This document shows positions 34,131 through 48,000 of a stretch of 64,000 bases of DNA, one piece after another. The notes beneath the pieces were generated by a model that saw only the letters and a list, made by a program, of their open reading frames with translations, did no database searches and had not been told where the DNA came from. The first letter of the stretch is position 1. Each line of letters opens with the position of its first letter. This DNA is from Tamarix chinensis (Eukaryota; Streptophyta; Magnoliopsida; Caryophyllales; Tamaricaceae): the NCBI GenBank assembly GCA_030549775.1, contig CM060174.1:23486693-23550692 (forward strand), in the 5' to 3' direction. The translations under genes were made by a program, and so were the position numbers.

Positions 34131-35739
34131 AGCTCCATCTAAAAGATTATACATTGTCGCTCTAACTTATTTTTGTTAAAAATGTGTAACCTTTTTGAAA
34201 AAAAAAACTAATAAAAGAAATAACATTAAAATTTTTAATTACCCAATGTATTAAAAAATTAAAAAATATTTAATTTATAGATATAAAAATAAAAGTAGTT
34301 TTTTTAAACGATTTTCTTATTTTTCACAATTTTTATATCTAGAATAACTATTTTTAGAAACAAATAAAATATTATTTATGACTATAGTTATTGCAATTTA
34401 TAGCTAGAATTCAAAAACTTTACTTCGTCTAAATTTAAACTACATTAAAAAGAAAAAACTTAACCTCTACTTATGTTTGGTGTCATCAACTTCATTCTTT
34501 TATCTCACCCCCTCTACCTTTACCTCTAGTCTTCTACTTCCCCACAAACTTGTTGCTTTAATTTTGTTCATCATCTTATAGCTCAAAGGAAATCACCAAA
34601 ATCAAGATTCAAAAATATGAGGACTTGATTGAATTTAGGTGTTTCTATCATTCAAGATGAAAATTTATTTCTAAAATTGAACAACCATCATTTTTCCATC
34701 TCAATGGTGACATAAAAAATGTCATAGAAAAAAAAATGCCCACCATCATCATCTTACTGTTTTATTATTCCACCACCTTCACCTACTAAGAGTGAAAAGC
34801 CGCAAGAAGGACTTCCTAGAGGGAGAAGGAAGGAGAACGAGAGGGAGAAAAAGAATTAAGAAAGGTTATTTGTGCTGAAATTTAAAAGGGTCAGATATTA
34901 TTATGAACCTATATATTATTTGTTATAAACCTAATGTTTATATATTATGAACCAAGATATTTTATGTTATGAATAAGTAAGTTTATATTTATAATACCCC
35001 ATATTTTTGTAAAGTGTTGAATGAGAAATTATGCTAATTTTTGGTGTTTGATTTTGATTTGCAACTATGATTGGATTTGAGGTAAAGTTGGATTTCAAAT
35101 GAGGTTAGAAAACTAAATTAAATAAGTTTTTTAGACTAATCGATCGACTGATTCTATGAACCAATCAACTGGTTTATCATTTTAGCAATATAGTTTTTCT
35201 CAACTAAACTGATCAACTAGTTTATAAAATAGTTGACTGGTAGGCCAAATCGGTTGATTGGTTTGTCGAGCCGAGTCTATTTTTGAAACTCATTTTTTTG
35301 GGAAAAATTTCTTATGCTAAAATGGAACCTTAACAATCCATTCTAAATTGTTCCTAAAAGATTCTTAACCTTTTTCATGACTGACTCAAAAATACTACCT
35401 CAGATTGATCTGAGAAGTCGATTGAGACAATTGAGGGGGGGGGGAGATGACCTCAGTTTTATCTTCTTCCACCTCTCTCCTCTGCACATTTTTAGGATCA
35501 TTACTTCGGTCTTAGACTCAATTCTACATAGCTTCCACTATGACCTTCCATATCCCCTATTATGAATTGCATTTCTAGACCAACTGACCTGTACTCCTCT
35601 AGAATCATCATTTGAGCTGTGGAGGATAGATTGGCATATCTTGGATAAAATATATTTGTTTAACTTGAATTCAAATGTTAATAATTAGAATTTTTTATTT
35701 TCTCCTAACCACACTTGTGATTTATATTGATTTATTGGC

Positions 35740-35747
35740 TATAAATA
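35740..35747 (+). promoter_or_regulatory. TATA box of the family-A solo LTR
   Basis: TATAAATA in the context GGCTATAAATAGCCC, 750 bp from the LTR start, matching the position in the other copies. Confidence 0.65.
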
Positions 35748-36994
35748 GCCCAAATCACCCTTCCTATTCTCCTTTATTTTAGCCATCAAAATTCGTTAAC
35801 TTTATAGCATTTACCTTCTCCCTCTTCACTTCGAGCTTTGCATTCGAATTGTTCTGCTCTTCTGACCCATTCTCTAGCTCCCTCTTGCTATAATTGTTAA
35901 GTAAGAAAGAGTTAGATTTAGGGAAAAAAAGGTTAACTAGTTCAGCTGAATTAATCTCTATTTTTCCTTTGGGTGTGGTATGTTCATTCTTTCCCTTATA
36001 TTTCAAGTTCAGATTTATAAAAGTTATTCATGAATTTTTGAGTGAAACTTGTTGTTTTTAAGGTTTTGAGAGGTGAGGATTTCATAAGATGAGTGTTCTT
36101 ATTTAAGGGAAGTTTTGCCTACATCAAGTAAGTCATTCATACTTCTAAAATGGATTATGAGTAAACTAGCACGTAATTGAATTCGTTAAGTTCAATATTA
36201 CATGTTGGCATGAATATATAGCTTTACACCTCTATATTGAATGGTTATACTGTGTATTTTGAGTGGAAAGATTAAATCTTGAGGAAAGATTAGTTTGTAA
36301 TGATTAATGGTGAAATATGCAACTGATGTAAGATAAAATTGTGTTATGTGATGTTAGAACATGTTTCAATGTGGTATGATAAGAAGTTATATGCATGATC
36401 TACATGAAAAATAACTGTTTGGTGCTGTTGGAGGGAAACCAAATCAACTAGTTAGGTTAAACCAATTTATTGGTTCCTAGAACTATCGATTGGTTGACCT
36501 AACCCATAAACTTGTACGCTTGCAAAAACCATGGTATTTCTCTCTAATTAAACCTATTGATTGGTTGGACAGAGCTGATTGACTATTCTAGCAGAACTGA
36601 TCGACTAGACTATGAACAATTAACTTATTTTCCTAAAGTGATTGACTAGTTTGAGGAAAAGCATGGTTTGGTCTCGCCAAATTGATCAAATGATCATCCC
36701 AAAAAGATCAATTGGCTGGTGTAACTGATTAACTTATTGGACCAGATCGATTAATTGGTTGAGTTGGTTTGTGTGATTTTTTCTTCTCAGTTTGGATATA
36801 ATTTGAGACAATGCAAGGAATTGTTATATGACTATTTAATGGATAAATTATGTATATTACCATGGATCAAGGACCTAATGAATGGATTACATGGACCATG
36901 ATTCATGACATACCTAATGGGTGAGGTAAAGGCCTAAAGGTTGTAGCACTTATGAAATGTAATGGTTCTTCAGAAATAGGGTGGTGAAATAAGG

Positions 36995-39900
36995 TGTAAC
37001 ACCCCCATTTTTTACTACAAAAAAATTAGGTTAAAATATGTTGTGGAAATAGAAAACACATAGAAAAATGGGGTGTTACTGTCATAAGTCACATGGGTTA
37101 GACATTCGTCATCTACCCCATATGAGGTACAAGGATAAAGTAACAAAACACTAAAACAACAAAGTGCGCAAATACTGATTTAATTGAAATGATTCCAAAA
37201 TATTTACAACAAGCAATCTTAATGGGTTTTGATCAAATCGTTATAGAATACATAATAGAAATACAGAATTATAGAACATAGATTGGGGCATGAGGCCCAA
37301 AACCAATACCATGGTCCTCCACGGACCCCACCAAAACCTTCATGATGTCCTCACTCACAAGCCTCAACCCAATTGAGTTAGGCCCTTTACTAGCCATCCC
37401 CAAATACCTTTATATGGTCCTTTACTCGTGGGAATGAGTAGGTGACCAAGAAAATAGACACATCAGTACACTACGTATTGAATAGGTCAAGTTGCTCCCT
37501 TAATGTACACAATCATGCTAATTCATAATAACATACGACATACATCATGGTATGACTTATACATATATGTAAGAGTGCATAACACATGCCATCATATTCA
37601 ACATCATCATAGTATAAACATCATGCTTAGGATACCATAACACTTTCATATAATCATTTGTATGAGCAATAGTATAGAGTAGCCCAACAACTCCTAGGGC
37701 TGTTTCCACTTATCCGATTTCATTAAAATATGCCATCTATTTATCCATGTAAGATATAGGCAAATCCCTATAATTAATGTTCCATACCATAACCATCAAG
37801 TGCAAAAGCCAACTTTAACCATTTGGTTAACCATATCATTACTTCCATTTCATCGCTAATTGTCGACTGTTCATTTGATTATCATTCATAATCATTAACT
37901 AGTAATTACCAACCACATTTTATTATCATTGAGTGATGGATTGTGCACCACCCCATGGTCTCACATACCATGGAAGCCTATCCAAAAAGGGATATAAAGT
38001 CCAATCACCAAGTGAACATAAGTGTAGGCTGAAGCTAATCACCACAATGGACATAAGTCCATACCGAAGCAAAGCAATATGGACATAAGTACTGGCCAAA
38101 GCTAACCACTTAGCTAACCAGACCCTTTAGTCTCTATACCCCCTATTACATCATTGGTGTCTAGAGTAGGTAAGGCATCAGGACCTCTTAGGATCCCACC
38201 CAAAGGTAAAGTTCAAAGGTACCAAAACACCTGAAGATAGACTACCCCTCAGTAGCTAATCAAGGATCGGGTAACCTAGACCCATACTCAACTTGACTTT
38301 CTTTCGCTTTAAGTGATTAGTATTTCATTCACAAGGATGGGTGATCATACAAGGCCCATACAAGCAAACAAAGTAAATTCCCATATTAAACCATATTTCT
38401 TCTTTTATTTCCATTTTTCCCAACCATGTGGGTATCCAATTACCCTTGGCCAAATTTAGTTATATCCTCCATATGGTTTAATTCATACCCTTATTGATTC
38501 ACATTACTCTTATCTCTATATTATCACTTATCATAAGTGAAGTACACCTTTAACCTTTACACTACTTATAATGTATGCCATAAGACATGATACATTTTAA
38601 TCCCTTAATTAGGCCAATAATCCATATTAAAATTTGTATCTTATCCCATTAATAATCATGGTATAGTACTAAATATAACCCCTAATCATAATGAAACTGT
38701 AAGGAAATAAATCATGTAAACAACGAAACCATTTAGTTGGTCTGGCCTAACTGGTTTATCAGTTTGGGTCGACCGGTCGATTAGCTCAACTCAACCAAAC
38801 CATACTTTCTTCAAATCAGTCAATTGATTTTGGTAAACCAGCCAACTGCTCGAAGACCAATTGATCAATTTTTCCAAACCATTCGATGGGTTTAAGTAGA
38901 GAGCAATACCAAGGTCTCTATAGGCATACTAATCAATGGGTTGGGTCAACCAGTCGATTGTTATAGGAACCAACAGATCGGTTTGACCTAATCAGTCGAT
39001 CGGTTTACCCTACTAGATCACCAATTCACAAATTTCATGTAGATTCTTGCATAAAAATCATTTCTAACCACATCTGGACATCTATCAACATCAGCCAACA
39101 TATTTCTAACCAGATTATCATGCATTTCTTACCATAAAATCATCATAACCTACTTTATCCATTTTCATGTTCATTACTCAATCTATGTCATTTAAGTAAG
39201 CAATTAATGCATACAACTACATTTCTTTATACCAACATGTAGCAACCAACTAGGATATCACTTTTCATGCATAAACACATTCTATAATTACTTACTTGAT
39301 GTTAGCTCAATCCCCTTAAAAAAATAATTTTCAAATCTATGAAAACTTTAAATATTAAAGCCTTAAAGAAAAAAAATCTAAAACTCAGATATTATACTGA
39401 AACTTCATCAAATTTTAGAAAAGAAAACGTAAGGGAGTAAGGACATACCATTGAGATAAAAATAGAGAAAAATTCAATTTGACCACTCAATCTTTTCCCA
39501 AAATATAACTCTACCTTTCTTAGAAATTAAAACAAGAGAGAGCTAGAGATAGGATTAGAGGAGTGTGCAAAATAAATTAGTGAGTGCTCAAAGGGTGGAA
39601 GAGCAGAGGGAAAATAAGAATTAAGGAATTTTGATGGCTGAAAGAAAGGTGAAATGCAAGGATGATTAGGGTTATTTATAGCCAACCAATCGAAGGGAAA
39701 CACAAAGGGTTTGGAAGGTAACTCGAAACTCTAATATTAACTGTTTTAATTCAATTAGAACGAATGAATTTGTCTAGGATTCACTCACCTAGTCTCTTGA
39801 GCTCAATTGATGAATCTGGGAAACTCATGTCAGACAGACCAAGATTACCATACATGAATAAAGAAAGAGGTTAGGGTGGGAGAAATCTTCCAACTACTCA

Positions 39901-40461
39901 GAAGCATGCCTGAGGTCAAATTAATCAATCTCACAATCAGGCTAAAGAGAGAGGAGGAAGAATACAATGGATGGAATCATCTATCCCCCTCATTTGTCTC
40001 AATAGACCTTCAAAACAAATCAAGGTAATATCTTGGGTTAAACACATCATGAAAATGGTTAGGAATCTCTTAGGGACAATTAGTATGAGTTAGTAAGGTT
40101 CTATTTTAGTGTAAGGAATTTTTCAGAAAAATCAAATTCAGAAATGTGACTAGCTTGACAAACCAGTTAATAGGTTTGGGTCTACGAGTTGACTATTCAT
40201 CCACCAGTTGATCAGTTTCCCCTAATCAGTAAATTAGTTTGGTTGAAGAACTCAATTTGACTAAAACGACAAACCAGTCAATTGGGTCAAGGAACCAATT
40301 AATGGGTTTGTTTGTAATACTCAATACACTTCATTTTCCAACATGGTTTCAAATCAAATTATATTCCAAATCAAATCATAACATTAAATTAAAGTATAAG
40401 GCCCAAAATTTGGTAAAAACAAATCACATCGATCCATTACACACAAGTGTGAGGTATTACA
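36995..40461 (-). repeat. Family-A 3' LTR (3.5 kb), reverse strand
   Basis: Left edge TGTAACACCCCC (36995) and right edge GAGGTATTACA (40461) are reversed LTR ends. The terminal stem-loop is especially clear here: arms GTAACACCCCCATTTTTT at 36996-37013 and AAAAATGGGGTGTTAC at 37064-37079. CGATTGATTGG-like clusters lie at 38720-39010 and 40150-40310. Confidence 0.85.
39673..39680 (-). promoter_or_regulatory. TATA box of the reverse-strand family-A LTR
   Basis: TATTTATA on the forward strand, that is TATAAATA on the reverse, 781 bp from the LTR start at 40461. Confidence 0.65.
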
Positions 40462-40609
40462 TCACTACCCCTTAAAGAGGTTGTATCCCCAAAGACTATA
40501 ACACTCAAGTCACACAATTCACATAAGGTCATACACACATCATATTCATAGTTAAGGAAGAAGGGTACTACCCCCTTAAAGAAAATATTTACACCTATGA
40601 TAAAAACTA

Positions 40610-42200
40610 AGAAAACAACTCAGGATACTTGGGTTGAAATTCATCCTTAGCCTCCAAAGTAGCCTCCTCCATACCATGTCGTGACCAAAGGACTTTCATG
40701 AAGGGAATGGTCTTCGTATGCTTCTTTCTCATCTTGGTGTACAGAATACTCACCGGTTGCTCCTCATGAGTCAACGACTCATCAAGCTCTAGTGACTCCG
40801 GTTGTATAACGTGCGAAGGATCTGCTACATAATTCTGCAGCTAAGATACATGAAGGATGTTGTGCACACATGACAACTCCATTGGTAAAGCTAAGCAATA
40901 AATGACTTCACCGACACAGTCCAAAATCTCATACGGTCCAATGTAGCTCGGACTAATCTCACCCTTCGTACTATATCTCATGAATCCTTTGGTGGGAGAG
41001 ACCTTTAAAAAGACTCTGTCACCCACCTCATAACCATTATTTCATCTCTTTAGATTTGCGTAGCTCTTCTGTCAATCTAGGGTGGCTCTCATCCAATCTT
41101 GAATCAAATAAATGTGCTTAGTCATCTCCTCGATCATCTTAGGTCCTAACACTAGTGTCTCACTAATGTCGTTCCAATACAAGAGACTACGACACTTTCT
41201 TCCATATAAGGATTCAAAAGGTGTCATCTTGATACTGGTATGATAACTATTATTGTAGAAGAACTCAATCAAGTCTAGATGATCTTCCCAAATTTCCCTA
41301 AAATCTAGCACACACACTTATAATATGTCTTCTAGAGTCTGAATGGTCCTCTCAGTCTGACCATACATAACTAGGTGAAAATTTGTACTCATATTCAATC
41401 AAGTACCAATGGCTGCTTACAATTTCTACCAAAAATGTGACAAGGACCTAGAGTCTCAATTAGACACGATGTCCTTAGGATCTCCATGAAATCTCACCAC
41501 GTGCTTTATGTAGGCATTGGCTAATTGCTCCATGCTCCACAAACCTTCATTGGTATAAACACAGTCTACTTATTCAAACGATCCACAATGACCCAGATGG
41601 AATCAAAACCACTATGAGTCTTCGAAAGACTGACTATAAAGTCTATTGAGATACTATCTCACTTCCACTCAAGAAATTCTAGTGATTATACTAACCTTGT
41701 CAGTATCTTGTGTTCGATCTTGACCTTCTAAAAAGTTAGACATCAAGAAATAAACTCTACCACTTTCTTCCTCATATGAAGCCACCAATATACTCTATTT
41801 AAATCCTTGTAAAACTTGTCTCCTCCAAGGTGAACAGAATAAGGAGTGTAATGTCCTTCCTCAAGGATCTTCTTCATGAACCCTACGCAAACTTGTGGTA
41901 TACATCACCTACCATGGTATCTGATACTACCATCCTCATGGATCTGGAATCATTCAGTTCTGCCTTTTGTAATACTGATATGGATCCTCTCTAACTTGAT
42001 ATCACCCACTTGGTTAGCTAGGATATCCTCAAAGATTGAAGGTGTAATGGTGAGTGCACTCATTCTTACCTCTAAACTACCGATCATGATTAGTTAGATC
42101 TAAATCTCTTAGCTTAGATGATCTGACAATGCAATTGTGCCCAAAGAATGCGATTCTAGGTCATAATCCTTGACCAACTCTAACCATCGGTGTTTTCTTA
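40610..42200 (-). pseudogene. pol: Integrase with chromodomain-like tail, broken
   Basis: From the N-terminus on the reverse strand: a zinc-binding segment near 41750-41900 (GHYTPYSVHLGGDKFYKDL, with YWW and downstream C); the catalytic core with FDSIWVIVDRLNK near 41580, GQTERTIQTLEDIL near 41350 and FFYNNSYHTSIKMTPFE and LYGRKCRS near 41170-41260; then the C-terminal module GDRVFLKVSPTKG and YIGPYEIL near 40920-41030. It ends in a chromodomain-like part with MRKKHTKTIPFMKVLW, EEAT and KYPELF near 40615-40740. Chromodomains in this family are thought to guide insertion to particular chromatin. The KVSP and YIGP motifs point to the Tekay (Del) clade. Stops and shifts interrupt the frame, so it is inactive. 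Confidence 0.85.
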
Positions 42201-42203
42201 GGT

Positions 42204-43482
42204 TCAACTCTCGCTGAGTGAAAATGTACTTGAGGCTCTTATTTTTAGTGTAAAACTTATACTAAACTCCAATAGAGATAGTGCCTCCAAATCTTGAGAG
42301 CGAACACTACTACAACAAGTTTTAGCTTCTAGGTCATGCATTGGATAGTTTTGTTCATGCGGCTTTATTTGTTGTGAGGCATAAGCCACCACTCTTCCAT
42401 GCTGCATCAACACACAACCTAACCCATGCCTAGAAGCATCATAGTACAGTTCAAAACCATCATTCCTACTTGGTAATGTGAGCATTAGGGATGAATTCAA
42501 ACTCCTCTTCAATTCCTCAAAAGCTTCAACACACTTCTCATGAACCAACAATGATAATCAGCTAACCCTAGAAAACCTTGCACCACCTTCACAGAAGTGG
42601 GTGGTGGCCACTCAGAAATAGCTTGAATCTTAGTAAGATCCACTTCCACACCATCTTTAGAGATCACATGACCAAGGAAGTCCACTTGATCTAATCACAA
42701 CTCACACTTTGAGAGCTTGGAATACAGTTGGTGTGATTTGAGCAAAGACAAAGTCTTCTTCAAATGCTGCTTATGTATCTCTCGATTGCTAGAATAGATG
42801 AGGATGTCATTGATAAACACCAAAAAATTTTTTCCAAAAAGGGATAAAATATTTGGTTCATCAAGGATATGAAAGATACAGACACATTAGTGAGTCCGAA
42901 GGGCATGACAGTGAAATCATAATGGCCATACCTTCTCTGAAAAGTAGTCTTAGGAATATCCTATTCTAATATCTTCAACTGCTGATACCCTGATCAAAGA
43001 TTGATCTTGGAGAACACTTTGGCTCCCTTGAGTTGATCGAACAGATCATCAACCCTTGTTAGAAGATAACGGTTCTTCACATTCACCTGGTTTAATCCAC
43101 GATAATCGATACACAGTCTCAAGCTACCATCCTTCTTCTTTCTAAACAACATTGGTGCTCCCTATGGCGATATGCATTGACGAATATAGCCTTTCTCCAA
43201 AAGCTCCTCCAATTGAGCCTTAAGCTCTTTCATTTCTATGGGTTCCATCCAATATGGAGCCTTAAACATTGGCTCTATGCCTAGCAATACATTCACAATG
43301 AACTCAACTTCTAGAACTAGTGGCAGTCTTGGGATCACCTTAGGGAAAATATCTAGAAAAGCATGGACTACCGCTATCTGTTCCAATGGGGACTTAGCTA
43401 CTTTGGTGTCTCTGACACTACACAAGTAGAGCAGGTACCCTTTAAATATGTGGTTAATCAATGTGATCGTTAATACGATCAT
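42204..43482 (-). pseudogene. pol: Reverse transcriptase and RNase H, broken
   Basis: Reverse-strand pieces in order: FPKVIPRLPLVLEVEF and MKELKAQLEELLEKGYIRQ (43162-43360), the RT fingers and palm across 42800-43160, and then [11 protein letters not shown] near 42805-42840. The usual catalytic FIDD here reads FIND, replacing the first aspartate with asparagine. After GFLGLADYH (about 42560) roughly 30 codons expected before RNase H are missing. RNase H follows with [26 protein letters not shown] and VVAYASQQ (42330-42550). RT copies the RNA and RNase H removes it. Frame breaks plus the lost aspartate make this copy dead. Compare 17258-18074, where FIDD is kept. Confidence 0.85.
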
Positions 43483-43489
43483 TGTAGAG

Positions 43490-44668
43490 GGATTAAGTCA
43501 CATTTCTGGTATGAAATCCTGATATCCTTTGGTCCTTTTAGCACTACACATTCTTGTGCATAGTTTATTAGTGTTGAATACTTTCCCAGCATATCTATTT
43601 TGACAATTACATCAAAATCATGTAACTCTAACTCTATGAGGTCAAATGGAAACTCTATCCTTCCACTACCATCACAACCCTTTGATATGCCCTAGAACAT
43701 GCATTTTTTATCTCCTGAAGGCAAAATAATAGAAGTGGAGATGCTACCAAAGGGTGATAAGGCAGCTCTAGTTACGAAATCAGATGCTACAAAAGAATGT
43801 AAAGTACTAGATTCAAACAATACATAGGCGGAAAGAGTAGAGATAATGAGCATACCGGTCACCACACCAGCCTAGAATTCTACCTCTACTAGACTCATCA
43901 AGTTTAGGCACCCTGCGGATGGAACTCCTAGGGTGCTAGTTGATCCTTTCCCTTGTTGAAAAAGGAGAGACCTTGAACCTTTAGGCTAACTTTCTGGGGT
44001 AGCAACACTGGTTGCGATGGAGGAACTCTCAGTACCTAAGGTTTTGGCTACTAAATAGATCCCGTTCTCTGAGCTCTAATTTGACTTCTTTGAATTCTAC
44101 CACTGCCAACCCAATATTCAAACACTTGGTGTCCCACAATGCCACACACATGGCACATCACCTTGTTACCTCTACATTTCCCCCCTGGGTGATCTGACCC
44201 ACACTTCTTACAATGGTAGTGTCTTTCCTTAGCGCAACCCCAAGAAAAACCTCTCAATTGGGGTACTAACCCCATGCTCCAACTAAACCTTGGCGGTAAG
44301 CTACCACTAGATAAAGCCTTCTTCTAGTTACCTGAATGTTGGAGACCCTCAAACTTCCACTTGTTCCCTAACTGAGCATTTCGAGCTTGAATGACTTGGG
44401 ATCCCTCTAGTGCTTGCTCGTACATCCTGACCATGTTTGGTGGAATGAATCCCACTAGTAGCTCTTAGTATCAGATCCTCAATCCGAGCTTGAATGGTGG
44501 AATGAAATGGTGGACTTGTATCACCTCTTAGCTTCTACCTCTAAGGAAAACTGAAGCAAGCCTATAAATTGAGTATAATACTCCTAAATAGATATTCCCC
44601 CAATCTAAGTGACATGAACTTGTCATACTTCTTCATTTGCAAGTGGGTTGAGTAGAATCGAGCTTCCA
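43490..44668 (-). pseudogene. gag: gag C-terminal part, zinc knuckles and protease, broken
   Basis: The Gag remnant starts near 44668 in the middle of the domain (ARFYSTHLQ, KKYDKFM). A knuckle-like HYHCKKCGSDHPGGKC lies in 44051-44275, with a second, CHVCGIVGHQVFEY, whose last cysteine is replaced by tyrosine. The protease at about 43560-43860 reads LFESSTLHSF where an active enzyme would have an aspartate at the E, followed by FDVIVKIDMLGKYS. Gag would coat the RNA and the protease would process the polyprotein. The active-site change and several stops show loss of function. The N-terminal half of Gag is deleted. Confidence 0.8.
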
Positions 44669-47600
44669 ACGAGCTATTTATGGGCCTGGATTACCAGATC
44701 CTTGATTAGCTATCAGAGGTTAGTTTGCCTTTGAGCATTTATTGGCGTCTTCAAGCTTTTCCCTCTCGCGGGATCCTTGTAGAATTTGGTGCCTTACCTA
44801 CTCAAGAAATTGATGATGTATTAGGGGGTATTAGTACTAAAAGGTCAGGTTACCTAGGTAGTTGGCTTCAATCCAAACTTATGTCCATATTGGTTGGCTT
44901 TGTCCTAGACTTATGTCCATTGTAGTTATTAGCTTCGTCTTGAACTTTATTTCTCTTGGTTTGGATAGGCTTCCATGTTATGTAAGACCATAGGGTGGTG
45001 CACAGTCCATCACTCGATGATGAATAACTTGATAATGATCAGAATAAATGGCTAGATGATGACAATAATGGTAAAAGTTAGAATGAATACTTGGACAATG
45101 ATTTGAATGAATAATTAGATAGTGATCTAAATTAATAAATGCATAATGATTAGAATGAATGATTGGATGATGACCTATATAAGTATATGGACAAGAAATA
45201 GTTTAACCTAATAGATTGGGCAAGTTGTGAAATAAGCCCTAGTTTTCATCTAGATAATCTTCTTAGTACAAGTGTGTGAATACGTATGATATTGTACTAT
45301 GAAAATGGGCATGATACATTCTGAGTCATTTGAATTATGCATAATAGTAAATCATGCATTACTTAATCATGATAGAGTACGTACACTTAATTATTTGGCA
45401 TTGGCATAATGCATGTTAAATATGATTTCCATAACATGATTAAACCTTGTATGCTTGTGACTTCCGTTTAGGAGGTAAATTGGCTTACTCAATATGTAGC
45501 ATACTGATGTACTCATTTGCTCGGTCACCTACTCATTCCCAAGAACAAAGGGCCGTGTGAAGGTATTTGGGGATGATTAGAAGTCGACCTACCTTATCTT
45601 TGGTTTAGTGCTTGAGAGTGTGGACATCCAGATATTTTCATGTAGTATGTGATGGACCATGATTTTAGGGTCACGCCCTAATTAGTTTTCTACTTTATTA
45701 GCCCTGAATTATTATTTAATAATTATCATTGTATTTGACTCTATTAGGGGTTGTCAATGTCTTATGTTGTAAATGTTTCTTTTAGAAACTTATGTAATTT
45801 TGATATTGTGTACCCTACTTTAAATTGGTTAGTTTTTTTAGCCTTATATCTAATATGGGGCGGGCAACAGATATCTATCCTATGTTAGGTACATCGGTAG
45901 CACCTTATTTTTCTTAGGTGTTTTTAGTAGTTTCTACTTGCGTAGTGTTTTAAAATGAAAATTTTCTGTAGTGAATAATGGGGGTGTTACAATATTATGT
46001 GCTTAGGTATTCTATATTATGTCATGAATCTACAAGGTTTATATTCTTGTTGTATATGATGAACATAAACATTTACTACAATGAACAAATATGTTATGGT
46101 TGATGAACTAATTTGTTTAATGTGATAAAATTAGGTTTTTTATAATTTGAACATAATACCAACATGTTCAGTATTAACTATAAATAAAATGACACTAAAT
46201 AGTAAACCTAAATGTTTTGTTAACAAAACCTAAATGATTTATGGATCAACTATCTTTCTCTATCCTTTATTACTATAACTATTTTCTTCTACTGAGTGGG
46301 ATTTGTGAGAAAAATGGTTCGTATATATATAATTCTTCCCCAATGGTTTCTCTTTTTCTTCCCTTGGCTCACCATTATTTCCCTTTGAGTTGCACCATCT
46401 TCTCTTCTTCTTTTGCAACATTTCTTACAAAGCCTACCACCCACCATCGTACACTACTCATGCTACACCATTACCATCATCATTGATGTCTTACGCTACA
46501 CCACCTAACTTATGTCAATACCTCACATTACATCATCCTTTATAACATTAATCCCTCACGTTAAACACCCTTTTGGTGTGAAAAAGCCTCATGTTGTAGC
46601 CCCATTACAACATGAGCAACTCACACAAACCACCCCTCCTGGCATCACTCCCTCATACAACTAAGACATCCTCAACCACATTTAGCTATTGTATTAGTTC
46701 TCTTAAGATTTTCTCCTCATTTTTCTTACCCTTCCTTGCAAATACATGCATATTATAACCTTTTATTTATTTTTTTTAACTTTGAGGTGATCATATAGTC
46801 TTGGAGGAGGGTTCTTAGGAGGTCATTTTGCTTGCATAGAGATTGAAGTTGTTTCATAGTAGGGTACATGGCATCTATATTATGACTTATATGTCATGTG
46901 TTGTTTTCTTATAAACTTTATGTTAGCATGTTGTTGTAGAATCAAGTTTAGGTTCACTTTATATGAATTTCTTGGTAAAAGCATGATTCTATGTGTAATT
47001 ATGATTTTATGTGATTAGGCCTTCCCAAACCTTTCTATTAAATTCCAAGAATATCGATGGACCTTATTGTAAAAAGATGTAGTTGGGTGGATTTATTATG
47101 AACAAGTGTTATTGTGTTGTGAAATATATGGGGTTGGAAGTTTGGTAATGTTTGGAAATGGGGAGGTTCTTGTGAGTTTGGGTTATTCTCAACCTTAAAG
47201 GCATTTGGGTTAATTTATAAGTTTTGTGGATAAATAAGTATATCATTGTAATCCTTGGGCTTTTTACATTGAATATCTTACATAGTATGTTAGGATCTGG
47301 ATGTGTACATATCAAATTATGATGATAAGAAGTTTTTGAGGTGTTTAGGTGGATTTAAGGAATTATGGACATTTTAGGTGGAATATGGAAATGTGAGGAT
47401 GTATAAGTTTTTTGGTTGTAGTTATAATAATTTTGTTGTGTGAAAAAAATTGTGTCAATAATGAATAGTATAGGTATGATATTATGAGGAAATGACTTAA
47501 TTCGATAATTGTAATGAAAAGACTCACATCGGTATTTTATTTATGAAACATTAGAATTAAATGCTAAGTTTTGGATATGATGTTTAGTATGATATTTTGA

Positions 47601-47829
47601 GAAGTTTTACTAATTTTTTTGGATTGGAGAGTCTTTCAGTGGAGTTACACGTTGGTTGTGAATTAGGGTTTCATAAGGGTGTCTTAGACCTTTCACTTGA
47701 CGAATGATCTAGATTACCCTTGGTTGTGATTCATTTTTCTTGTATAATTATTTCAAGTGAGCATGTTGTTAATGAAAAAAAATGGTCTAATAAGATATTA
47801 ATATTTAAAGTGAAAGATCATATAAGTCA

Positions 47830-48000
47830 AGATTGAGTTGTACTAGTCTGTTCCACTAGACTAGAATAATAGCTAGGAGCATTTTGTCCTAGGAGTTGTA
47901 TCACTCCTTTACATCAGAATAGAATAGTAGTCATGAGTGTTATTCTTTGAGAATTGTTTAATGTCATAATAACATTCCACTAATTATGAATAGTGGGGTT
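47830..48000. repeat. One block of CCAC...GTGG-type hairpin repeats
   Basis: TTCCACTAGACTAGAATAATAG near 47851, 'catcagaatagaatagtag' near 47914 and CCACTAATTATGAATAGTGG near 47979. The third is a clear hairpin; the first two have lost an arm. A flank like 'taaagtgaaagatcatataagt' precedes the block, as in other family-B LTRs. Confidence 0.65.

Larger units (their letters stand above)
36995..44668 (-). mobile_element. 5'-truncated Tekay-like chromovirus, reverse strand
   Basis: On the reverse strand the order is gag fragment, zinc knuckles, protease, reverse transcriptase, RNase H, integrase with a chromodomain-like tail, a tract containing TTAAGGGG, then a 3' LTR (36995-40461). The 5' LTR, primer-binding site and the start of gag are absent: gag sequence abuts host LTR sequence near 44668. 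Loss of these parts together with about 200 bp of the host LTR points to one deletion after insertion. The internal sequence is a relative of the copy at 14278-18074 and shows what that copy has lost. Confidence 0.85.
34990..45991 (+). mobile_element. Family-A solo LTR, split by a nested reverse-strand element
   Basis: It starts TATAATACCCC at 34990 and ends GGGGGTGTTACA at 45991. The flanks ATATT (34985-34989) and ATATT (45992-45996) are a perfect 5-bp duplication, so the two pieces 34990-36994 and about 44669-45991 are one LTR. It aligns with 10735-14274; about 200 bp corresponding to roughly 12740-12955 of that copy are missing at the insertion point. No primer-binding site or coding region follows the 3' end, so it is a solo LTR. 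Confidence 0.85.
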
